A stretch of 64,000 nt of DNA from Tenrec ecaudatus (lineage: Eukaryota; Chordata; Mammalia; Afrosoricida; Tenrecidae). Shown here in pieces: positions 32,522 through 44,500 of this stretch; positions within the stretch are counted from its first letter, which is position 1; every line of letters starts with the position of its first letter. Below the pieces are notes generated by a model, which did no database searches, had not been told where the DNA came from, and saw nothing but the letters and a program-made list of their open reading frames with translations. The stretch covers positions 142,888,721 to 142,952,720 of the forward strand of contig NC_134530.1 in the NCBI RefSeq assembly GCF_050624435.1. The letters are read 5' to 3'. Both the position numbers and the translations under genes were made by a program.

Positions 32522-35500
32522 CCATGTGATGGTTGTCATGGTACCATGGGATGCCGGAAGAGACACAGCTCTTTCCCCAGTGCCCTCGGAGAGGGTCTTC
32601 CCAAGCGTTGTGGTGAGTGAGTGGGGTAGATCCTGACGTCTAGTCGCTCTATTTGACAGAGTTGAACTGCCCTGTGGAGCTTGAATTCTAACTTCTAGCC
32701 TCCTCAACCGCGAGAAAAAAAATGTTTTTCTGTTTTTGACCACTCGGACATATCTGTTAGAGCAGCATTTGGAAACTAAGACAGACTGGCAGCCTCGAGT
32801 TGTGCTACCCTGAGGCCACTGGCAGGAGTCGGTTATGCTGTTACAGTACTGAGTGCAAGGTCCCCACTCTCTCTGTGGGATGAAGATGGGGCTTTCTCCT
32901 CCTGCACAGTCTCAGAAACCCACAGGGGCAGTTCTACCCTGTCCTACAGGTCGCTATGAGTCAGCTTGGACTTGATGGCAGTGGGGTTTAAGGAAAGGTC
33001 ACTAATACAGCAACCTTGGTACTTGGGCGTCTCTGTTGACCTTAGGCAGTGGACTGGTGCATTGGAGGTGGTTTTAGGACATGCCAGTTGGCAGAGAGTG
33101 AAGAACAAGAAGCACTTTCAAGAGCACGGGAGCTGCATGATCCTTTATTGCAGGAGCAGCCAGCCAGTGTTTTCCAAACTTGGATGCACTTTAGGAGCCT
33201 CTGGGGAGTTTTTGTAGAATCCCAATACCCAGGCCCTGTCCACAACGCCTTCAACCAGAGTTGCTGCGAATGGAGTCTGGACATGAGTAGTTTGTGAATG
33301 CTTCCCAGCTGATTCTAACAGGCAGCCAGTGTCAAGTGCCACTGATATAGGCCTGAACACTTGAGTTTGTGTATAACGCCATCAGCCATGATCGTGGGCT
33401 CGACCTTGACTCATCCATAAGACATAAACTGCACTTAGAAAGCCCTCGTAGCACTGTGGGTTATGCGTTGGATTGCTAACCACCAGATCAGCGAATCGAA
33501 CCCACTGGAGAAGGAAGAGGCTGTCTGTTCCTGTAATGATTTCCAGCCTCAGCAGCCCCAGGGAGCAGCTATCCTCCGTCCTAAATTAGGGTCACCAGAG
33601 GAATCGGCTCCACTGCATGGGGTTTTTTGGATATGTGCTTCCCAGGACACAAAAATATGTAGTTTGCTTTAGAGAGCTTTCCATTAGAGATGACTAAAGT
33701 CTTCAAAAGAGTAGCACAGAGAAGAATCCCCTTCATTTGGATTCATCCCTTCAGAAGACTGGTTCATGCTGATGTAGATACATGAGTCATGGCCTGAACA
33801 CACACACGCACGCACACACACACACATGCAAGAGGCCATCTGATTCACCCCGGTGATCCATGCTTGTTGCTGACATTGTAGCAGGCGTCCTCAAACTACG
33901 GCCTGTGGGCCACATGCAGCCCACCGAGGACATTTATCCAGCCCGCAGGGTGTTTTTGCCCCATTTGTTTTTTTACTTCAAAATAAGATATGTGCGGTGT
34001 GCATAGGAATTTGTTCATAGTTTATTTCAAAACTATAGTCTGGCCCTCCATCGGGTCTGAGGGATGATGAATTGGCCCCTATTTAAAAAGCTTGAGGATC
34101 TCTGGTAGCGTAATATATCAAACTCCGTACCAGGCCAGTTGTCCTCCCTATAGACATGACCGGAATTAGTGCTGTGTGCAGGTATCTCTTAGTTGCCCCA
34201 TGACAGAAACGTCTTCCCTGGTTTTTGAACATTGATGGGGGGCTTCTCCCTCTTAGGCATCATTGTATTTTTGCCTTTATACTAATATGATCTTACCCTT
34301 ACCACCTCAGTGTGATTTGTCTTGCACTGCTTTCTGCTGGGGTTCCCAGCCGTGAAACACAGGAAGGGGGATGTATAATGGTAACAACTGATACAAGGTG
34401 TTGTAGGGAACGCAGGGGTTGGGGATGGGCGATAGGGAGGGAAAGGGGATTTGGGGAGTAAACTCTGAAGGTGGGAGGGGAGGGGAGCAATAGAACTGAT
34501 TGCGATTGCACAACTCAGTTTAAAGGTACTAGATAGAGCCAGTGGGGTGCTGGGGAGAAGGCTCTAAGACAGATGTGGTGGTGATTGTACAACTCCCCTT
34601 GGTGCGATTGGATGATTCATCTGTTCGATTTTATGATATGTGAAGTATGTGCCAATAAAACTGTTGGAAAAAAGAAAAGAAAATTAGAATCATCTCAAGT
34701 ATTTAAAAAACAAACACATTAGGGCATCTGAAATTGTCCTCCCAAGTTTGCACTGGCTCACATGTATTACTCACTTGAGTTTTTCTTGCCACAGCGCATC
34801 TGGTATCGTGACTGTCTGCTTACAGTGCACCCTGAGGCCACAATGAACAGTCAGGTGTGTTCTGTTTTTCAGCCCAGGGGATGTTGCACTTAGAAGAACT
34901 TTCCCTACCTCTGAAGCTTTGTGCACAAGCTGCGTGTCCTATCAGAGAGAACCAGCTCCATCCCCTGGCAGCTGTGTGTTTAAACAACCCATCTAAGCTC
35001 TAACGCGTTTCCTTATCCGCGAGATAAGGATCCTGGGGAAAATGAGAGAAACTGCGGGGGGATTAGACCAGCTATCCCGCATCAAGCTGGGTTCGAAATG
35101 AGGAGTGCGGATGAAAGGAAAAGAAAGAGATATGTACAAAGCATGGGATCGGGAGGATGACAGTCTGATGGACTGAAGGACCCGTATATTTGAAGCTTGG
35201 TTTTTATACTCTTCTTACACAAGGGAATTGGTTACAAAACAAACATCAAAGAACTTAGAAAACATTCTTAAATTCTTATCTATGCAAATGTAACTTAACT
35301 AGTCACAGTTTCTTAACCTTAGAATAATAAAAGCATTAAGTTCTAAGACAATCACACGGATATGCAAGATTTAAGAGAGATCTTAAATAACTGAGTTATC
35401 TCTCAACGTTTTTAGCAGCAAAGTCACAAATAACAGTCATTTTGCAATGCTTCTGTCTGCAAAGACACAGAGGCACAGGGGATTAATTGATCACCCATTA

Positions 35501-38500
35501 GTAAACACCTTGATCAGCCGTATGCTTCCTACAAGAAACCACTAATAGAAAGCACCCAAAATGAAGCCTATTATTATATCTTGGACCTGGTTGTGTAGTA
35601 GGTTACACGGTGGACTGTTGACTACAAGGTCAGCAGTTCAAATCAACCAGCTGCTTCTTGAGAGAAAGATGAGGCTATATGTTCCCACAAAGATTTGTGG
35701 CCTCAAGAACCCTATCTGGGGTAGGAATGAAATATGATCAATTTGATAGCAGTAGAGTTGGTTTGTTTGTATGTCGTTATCTCTCAGGTCTTAGGAATCC
35801 TGATAGTGTACCAGTTAATCATTAAGGCTAATGGAAAGGTTGGCAGTTCCAACCCACCCAGTGGCTCCAAAAGAGAAAGAATTGACCATGTGCTTCCATA
35901 AAGCTTACAGTCAAGAGAACCCTTGAGACTGGCTTCCCTGGGCAACATATGGGTTTGCCGTGAGTCAGAAGCGACCTGACGGCTCACAGACAGCCAGTAT
36001 GACCACCAGTATCACTGCATTATGCCACTCAGGCCAGGCTTGCTTCGTGTCCAGTAGAGCTCAGACCTTTCAACAAATATGCTCAAAGCACAGATACCTA
36101 CACCATGAATGATGATCGGACTTTTGATGGTCCATTATTTCGTGTAATAAAAGACTGTGGACAGGCCATCAGCGTCTGATGCCCTGTTTGTGTCATTGCC
36201 TTTGAGTCCATAAGGAAACTCTTCTGATGCTTTGGGTACACAGTCTTACACGCCATGCACCAAATTCAATGTGTGCACAGCTCCGGGTTGCTGCTGGAGG
36301 CTGTCTGGAAGTCCTGGGCGACTACAAAAATGCCAAGAAACGCTCTCACAACGTTTCGTATTTTATCATTTCCTAGTTGCTTGCGCACCTGGAAGAGTGG
36401 CGATTCAGGAAGACCCCGCTGGCCACTTGTCTGTGGCGTGGCCCACTGTCGAGCTGGGCGATTACTACGTGGCCTTTGTGAAGGGTGACGACGGCTTGGA
36501 GGTGCACTGCAACACGTCGCGCACCCAGTGCAGTTTCCGGTCTGAGTGTGGCTTCACCTACTTCATCAGTGTCTTTGCCTATAACAAAGCAGGGCAGAGT
36601 CCTCTGGGTGATGTGTTTAATTACACCACAGGTAAGGGAGCTGAGGTTTGCAAAGGGCACTCTGAGCTCTCCACACCCAGATGCAGAATGGATCAGCCGT
36701 GGTGCTCCCTGACTTAGACAGACCATCTGGTCATCCTTCTAGGGCCAGGAACAGCAAAGGGGTAGCCTGTCTCATGTTCTTTCCAGACTGTGCCAGATGC
36801 TGAAGAGACCAGGGTGACAAAATTGCAAGAGGCTGTGTGGTGTGGTGGGCTGGGAAGGAGGGCCCCTGGGTTTAAGTCCTGACTTGACCACTAACTAGTT
36901 TATTTGTAAGGCGCACTAGCGATGCTCACCTGGCTAGTCCCGAGTCTTATGCTTTGCAAGATGGGGCCGCTAATTATGAATACGGGGACCTGGAAAGTCT
37001 CTGTAAAGTCAGCGGTTCTCAACCTCCCCAATGCCGTGACCCTTTCATACAGTCCCTCAGGTTGTGGCAACTCCCCCGCCCCCAACCACAAAATTGTTTT
37101 CGTTGCTACTTCATAACTGTCAGTTTGCTACTTTTATGAACTGGGTGACCCCTGTGAAAGGGTCATTCAAGCCCCACAGGGGTCGCGACCCACAGGTTGA
37201 GAACCGGTGCTGTAAGTGGTAAAGCGCCCAACAGCTATTTCTATTGTTAGTATCATTATTGTTACTATGTTTCTCCTCCCCTAGGCTTGTTCTTCTACAA
37301 GACAGGGATCATGTTGTACTTAGCTTTTCATCCTCCGTGCTTTTCATAGTGGGGCATATGGGAATGAATGGAGTGGGTAACTTGAAGTTAATTAGTTATA
37401 TTTATAAATGACACTACAGTCATATGCTGATCTAAGTGACAATAGTAGCTGGGTTCTGATAAAGTGTACTCGGATGGGAGGTTCAGATAACCGGTGTCTT
37501 TGGAAGTTGGAGTAAAATCCTATCAAGATGGTCTCCAGAGCAAAGAGGGTTCTTCTGGAGGGAGGTCTTTGATGGATGGAATTTGGGTGAGACAAGACAT
37601 GTCATAGACACTCCAAGCTAATTTAGGCATTTTTTCAGAATTCGTCTTTGAGACTCTGTAGGGTCTCAGCCACAGTCTTCAGAGACAGTTATGTCTCTGT
37701 GAGGAATCAGGCTACACTGTTATCAGGTCAAGGGGAAGGCATGCCACCGGCGCGATCGGTGGTCCTCCTGGCCTGGAGCAGTGAGGGCGCATCCAGGGTG
37801 GGAGATGAAGAGTCTGGTACAGCAGAGATGGGGGAGAGATGCGGCTGGACGCAGCTTGTCATGTTGAAGATTTCTCCTCGAGGCAGTGGGTGTCAGGCCA
37901 AGATGGAAGCTGGAGGTTGTTGCAGACATTTGGAGGACGGTGGCAGAGGCCCTGGAGCTGGGGAGGGCAGGATCTCGAAGCTCCCCTCTGGTGACAGTGA
38001 CTTTGTACTGACCTTCCATCTCTCTGCTTTGCTTTCAGCCCCCTGCTGTCCTAGTGACGTTAAACCTGTGTTCGTGTCTGGGGACAGAGCAGAGATTGTC
38101 TGGTCCCCTGCTCGCGGGGCTGAGCTCTATCAAACTAAGGCCGTGGATGGGGACAGCGTGGTTGAGTGCAATGATACCGCCCCTGCTTGTACCCTTTCGG
38201 CTCTGGAGTGTGACACCACGTACAACATCACAGTGTATTCCTTCAGCGAAGTCCGGGGCAGCAACAGGTCATGTACGTCCCGATTTATAACCACAGGTAT
38301 GGTCCCGCTATGCCTTCAGTCCTTGATATCTAAGTGATCCACGCTGGCCACCTCCCTCAGAGGAGTGTCGGTGGGACAGACGGTAAATATGCTCGCCTGG
38401 GAAATAAAAAGCTTCGGGTTTGAGTCCCTCCCAGAGGCACTGCAGAAGAGGGCGTAGTGGCGAGGCGGCCACGGAAAAGCCTGTGGAGCACGGTTCCCTC

Positions 38501-41500
38501 CGCCACGCGCGGGGTGTCTGTGAGCTTCGATTGGCATCATGGCAACGGGTGAGCCCATGGCAGCTGGCTTTGTGAGCATTCCACATGACTACACAGATGT
38601 GAAGCCAGAAGAGAAGAGAGGGGAGAGCCAGGGAGAAAACCCAACAGACAGCAGGGAGACCCACGGAGAAGAGAAGGTTTCATCCAGATCAGAGGGGCCA
38701 TTTAGCTCCTCCTGCCTGGAAGATTAAGGCCCTACTTGTTTTTTTAAAGAAGAGAAATTCATTTTCTCCGTTCGGGAGGCTAAAAGTCTAAGTCAGGGTC
38801 TTGGCCAAGTGGGTCCTTCACTGGGGGGCTCTGGGTTGTCCTTGCCCCTTTGGCTTATAAGACGTCTTCACATGGCATCTGTTTGCCCCTGGGTTTTTGT
38901 TTTTTTTTAATTAAAAGATCATTTTATTGTGGGCTCTTACAGCTCTTATCATAATTGTATCAAGTATATTTGTACATATGTTACCATCATTATTTTCTAG
39001 ATATTTGCTTTCTATTGAGCCCTCGGTATCCGCTCCTATTTTTTCCCTCCCCTCCCACCCCCCAAGTTCTCCTTTTTGTCTTATTTGTTTTGATTTTTGA
39101 AGTTCAAAATGCTCTCAAACATTTCCCAGGCGAGGGGTTTGGGAAGCAAATAATGTATGTGGTAGGGGGAGGGAGCTCTAGAATGGAGGGTGATTACACA
39201 ACTCATTTTAAAAGTTATTTAACCATGGGGGTGAGGTGGAGGTGGGGGGCAGAAAATATTCTAAAATTGATCATGGTGATGATTGTACAACCCTTCTTGA
39301 TATGACTGAAATATTGAATTGTGTGGTACGTGGATTAAGTGCCAATAAAACAGTTTGGGAAAATTAGAGAACACAAACATGTCCCAGGTAGTCCAACACT
39401 CCAAAAACCCATTTCCATAAGTTTGCGTCAACAATCTTCTGCACACGGGTCCTGTGAGTTGGGCCTACATGCCTGGTTTGTGGAAGGTAATGACACGCAG
39501 GCTAAGGGGGGAGGACAGTTCAGCTTGAGACCAAATGTCATTTGTCATATTTTCTGACCCCCGCGCTTTCCACTCAGTGTCTCAAATCTCTTAGCTCCTT
39601 GCAGCCCTGAAATAAAGAGTGTTTCGAAGGACACGTTCTCCACGGTTCATGTGCACTGGCGATCCACGAATGACAACGCCACGTACACGGTGACCGCCCT
39701 CGGGGAGAAAGGGCTGTATGAGTGCCGCAGCCCGGGAGAGACCTGCACCCTGGCCGGCCTGCCCTGCGGCTCAGACTTTTCCATCACCGCCATGGCGGAA
39801 ACCCAGGCCGGCCGCAGCCTGCCAAGCTACAGTGTGCCCCTGGAAACGGGTGCGTAGACCCACCAGCCGGGACAGCTGAGGCCTTGGGAAGTGTTTTCAG
39901 ATGTGAATTTTCTGGTTGGAGCAGCCCTCAGTGTGGTAGATCTATTATATGAAAATGATTATATTTCTATTATATAGAAATCTATTATATGAAATCTATT
40001 AAAGAAAACTTTCCACATCTGCACCCGGGTGGTGTACACTGACACCCAGGAGATGCTGATGGATTCACAACCACTTGCGTCTAAGGAGGGAGCCCGGTGG
40101 TGTTGTGATCACTCACTGGGCTGCAGAACCCCCAGGTCAGCCGTCCAAAGCCGTCAGCTCTGCAGGAGAAAGACGGGGCTGTAGTCTCAGAAGCCCTGGG
40201 CGGGGCGGGGGTGGGGGATTTCTCCCCTGACCTACAGGTTCTCTGTGAGTCAGAATTGCCTCGAGGGCAGCGAATTTGGCATGAAGGAGAGAGTTGACTC
40301 TGCCGACCAGTCCTTTGAGTTCCTGTCCCCTCCCCACCCCCGCCCCGTGACCCAGCTGATCAGCTGATCAAGTCAAAATCAACTGACTTGGACTGGGCTC
40401 TTCCAGATCTTTCTCTGAAAACGCAAGAATTCAGGCTATCAAGTGGCACAGGCAAAGTAGCGTTTTCCCCACAAACTGCCCTCCTTTGGCATCTAGTTCT
40501 GATGCCTGCTCTTTTCTCGCTTCCAGTGCCCTGTTGTCCAGCAGGCTTGACAGTAACGCAGGTCACCCAATCGGTCATCAACGTGAGCTGGACTCTTGGG
40601 GCTGGGGCCCAAACCTACGAGGCGATGCTGGGGTCCCACACTGGACAGTCCAGGTGCCACACCCGTGAAACCCACTGCCTTCTGGGATGCATCACCTGTG
40701 GTGTCAATTCCACCGTGGCCGTGAAAGCGGTCAGTGCCACCGGGCTGACTGCAGATTGTACCTTCCAACACTACTCCTCCAGTAAGTGAATCCGCCACGC
40801 TAGCCGTCAGCCAGTCACACCCCGGGCTTATCAGAGCAGACCTCTGCTCCACAGGCTTCTCAGGGGCTGGTGGTTTGGACGTGGTTTGCCAGGGCACCTC
40901 TGGGTAGTGTGAACTAGATAGCAGCCAAGCATTTTTAAAAGCGGCCAGCCCATTGGAAACGTGGACCAGCACGGTTCGGTTCTCTGCTTGTTGCATAAGT
41001 GTCTGCCCCTTGCTACCCAGCTCAGCAGCATTGATCTTTCAATGACCAGCCCTCTCCTCCCAAGACCAAACAAACGCTCGAAGAAACTCAAGCACAAACT
41101 CCACCGGCCATGGAGTCCATCCTGGCTCCGACCCTATCCGAGCGGGTATCGCTGCCCCGTGGGTTTGGGAGGCTGGCAACTCTTTACAGGAACGGACAGC
41201 CTCGTGTTTCTTTCATGGAGCGGTTGGTGGTTTATGAACTGCTGACCTTGAGCTTAGTAGCTCAACGCATAACCCACGAAGCCACCAGTGATCCTTTTAC
41301 AGCTCAGTGTAGCCACAAGGCCAGCAGTTTAAAACCACCAGCCGCTCCAAGGGAGAAAGGCGACGCTATTTACTCCTATAGCGAGCCACAGTCTCAGAAA
41401 CACGCAGGGGTTGATGTGAGCTGGGATGGACTCGATGGCGGTGGGTTCTAAGCTACGCTAGGAACCCCTGAGAGACATGCACAGTTATCTCCCTGGACGC

Positions 41501-44500
41501 TAACAGAGTCAGAGGGTCCAGCTGGAAGAAAGACCTGGTCGTGGACCTCTAAAAAAACCAGTCCTTGGAAACTCTCAGTGTTACACAAGCACACGTGGGC
41601 TTGCCATGAGTTGGAATTGACATGATAGCAACTGTTTTTTTAAGGTTTATAATTAATTATAGTTAAATTTAATCCCATTAAAATGGCATGTAACTAGGGT
41701 AAAATGCAGGATCTTGCCAAGGTTTCTGTGCAGTTGACTTATAACATTTGAGTCATGCACAGTGTGTGCCTGCCAGTGTGAGCCTTTTTGACGCGCCATT
41801 GTTCCAGAGTACAAAGGCTTACCCACCCACCCACACACCGTGGCTCACCGTAGAGAGAATTTGGGTACCCCCCCCACCCCCAGCTAATCGTGATCTCCTG
41901 AGATCATTGGTCAGGTGTGGCTGCTGACTCCCCTAAAGGTTAACAGCCTCAGAAACCCACAGGGGCAGTCCCACTCTGCCCTATAAAGTCACCGTGAGTC
42001 GGGACGGGCACGCTGGCGGTGAGTGAGTGCCTGTGCTTTGCAGTAGGTTGTTTATCTTGTGTCCCTATGAGGTCCCCCAGGGGTGCAAGCAGTGAACACT
42101 GGGCAGCTGCTCCCTGAAAGGCTGCAAGTCTGAGTTCAAGCAGGGGCAGATGGGAAGAAAGGGCTGGAGATCTGCTTCTGGAAACAATCAGCCTAAATTG
42201 GAAGCAACTGTGAAGCAGCTGGCAGTATTGGTCCCTGTCGTCATAAAGGGGTCGCTTGTGTTCTTTAGGTGCCTGCTGCCCTTTGGGGGTGAAATTATAC
42301 CGGCTGGGCTCGAATGGCATCCGCATCTACTGGCAAGCCTCCAGGGGCTCTGCCAACTACAGCACTGACCTCTATGGTTCCAAGGGCGTCTTCACGTGTG
42401 CCCCACGCTCCAGCTTCAGCTTCTGCGACGTCCCCGAGATCCCCTGTGGAGATGTCTATACTGTGATGGTCTCTCCAGTTGCCGAGACGGGACAGAAGCT
42501 TACTTTCTGTCCCAAAAAAATATATTCAGGTAGAGCAAGTTATGGCCTTTCATTTTAAACCCACCTCCAACTAGATGTGTGGGATAAGACTCAGTGTGAC
42601 CACCTATGTGCTTCCCTAGGACGGTTGAAAAGAGCCCGAAACGTCCTGGCTGCTGCTGCGGGCTTCCGGGGACGGGTGGGGGTGGCGAGGCACACCGCTT
42701 TGGAATTTGACAGCTTTGTTGTATTATTCGATGGGAGGACATGCCTGACCTTCTCGGTCCTTCTCTTCCCCTGTAGAAAGTGGTCCAGAGGGGATGCTTT
42801 GCTGCTTACTTGGCAAAGCTCATTAGAAGTGGAGATCTGCTTTGAGAGTTGGGGAAACACGGTCTTAGCGGCGATCGGGAGAGACACCTGGGGTGTTGGA
42901 AATGGAGGGGCTTGCACCTTGATTGTCTCAGATTGTGAATTATGACTGAGGAGGAGTTGGAGGGCCCGAAAGGACCGACCTTCTAAGTCACCAGCGGTTT
43001 GGAAATGTGAATGGGTGGGCAGTCTGTGGCCACGGAGCAGAGCTGTCAACGAGTGCCCTTTCTCCAAAGCTGACAACACCGTGAGCAAGTCTCCGCTCTC
43101 GACTCCAGCCTCCTCGGCTGCCTCACCTGGGGCACCGTCGAATCGTTTTCATATCTTTCTACAATAAAAGGAAGCCCGGGCCCTTTGCAGATAGACGCAA
43201 GAAGAGCCGTAAACATGGGCTCACGGCCCTTTACTGCTAACCAGGATCTAAAGAGTCCAAGTCCTGGTTGGTGACACAGAGATCCAAAGAAGCTCCTGTG
43301 AGGGAACCAGGCCCGTTCCTCCTGAAGGGGTGGTGGCCCATGCTTGCCTGTCACGGTCAGATCCCTCGTCTGCATGAGGGTGTCCACACAGAACAAGCTG
43401 GCCCAAAGCGTGGCCCATGGGAAGGAACAGGAATAGGTTTTTGGAGGGTGAGGATGAGATCTGTAGGCAGAGAAGCCTTCAGCTCAGTAACACTAATCCA
43501 ACATGTTTCTATCAGATTTGATCATTGCTTGAGTGTTTTCTATTTGTACATCTCACCGAATGCTCAAACTAGCCCTCTGAGGTAGGCTTAACAGATGTTA
43601 TTATCTCTAAATTATAAACTGATGCACTGAGGGACTCCAAGGGTCACAAGCCTCTATCCTCGGCTCTGCTCTCGACTTCTGAGGCTGTTCTTCCTAGACT
43701 CCTTTACCTGAAGATGGCACTCCAGAGCCAACATGAATGCCTGCCCTTCTCCTGATGCTTCTGGTTTTCCGTTTGTCACCCTTGTTTCAGACACACAAGT
43801 TGAAACCCTTGGAGTCAGCTTCCTTTACCCTCCCCACGCCTGTCTACATGTCTCCGCACCCTGCCCTGCCCATCTCGCTCATCAGATCCAGCTTCCCTTC
43901 ATTTCCACAGCACGGCCATTCTCCACACCCTCAGCGCCTTGTCTCTAACCACTGAGCCAGTCCTAGCGATCTTTTCCCCTCCCCTCCAGCTCCTGGTTTA
44001 TCCCCGGAGTTATTATTCCAGAACACCGATCCAACTGCGTTCCCTTTATCCTCAAGATTTCCACTGTTGCATAGGAAAAATGAGCTCTTTCAGCAAGACA
44101 TTCAAGGCCTTCCGCAGTTTTTCGTAATAGTAGCTACATTTTAAAAGTGAAAAAATATGAAATTCAGTTAAATAATATAGTTTGTTTTATCTAATATATC
44201 CCAAACAGGATGGTTTTAACATGTCACCAATAGATTTTTTAAAATCACATCTTCCACGTATCTTTTTCTTTCCCATATTAGTCCAATTTTATTTTGTGTG
44301 TGTGTGTACGGGGGAGGGTAGTCTTTGAAACCTGGTGTGCATTTTACATGTCTAGTATCTCAGTCTAGGCCGGCAACATTTCAAGAGCTCAGTAGCCACA
44401 CGTGGGTATGCATGTGCCTCAGAAGCCTGGGCCGAGATGAAAGTGATAGAGTCCTGGTAAAACCTTAATGCCTCTCTTAACGTCCTGGATGAAATGTCGC

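Noticed and set aside
37648..38337. 229-codon open frame as a separate gene
   Set aside because: Only 38039-38296 is coding (FNDC7 exon 7); the upstream part is intron that happens to lack stops.
40355..40372. Palindromic gatcagctgatc as a regulatory site
   Set aside because: A short palindrome by itself carries no functional evidence.
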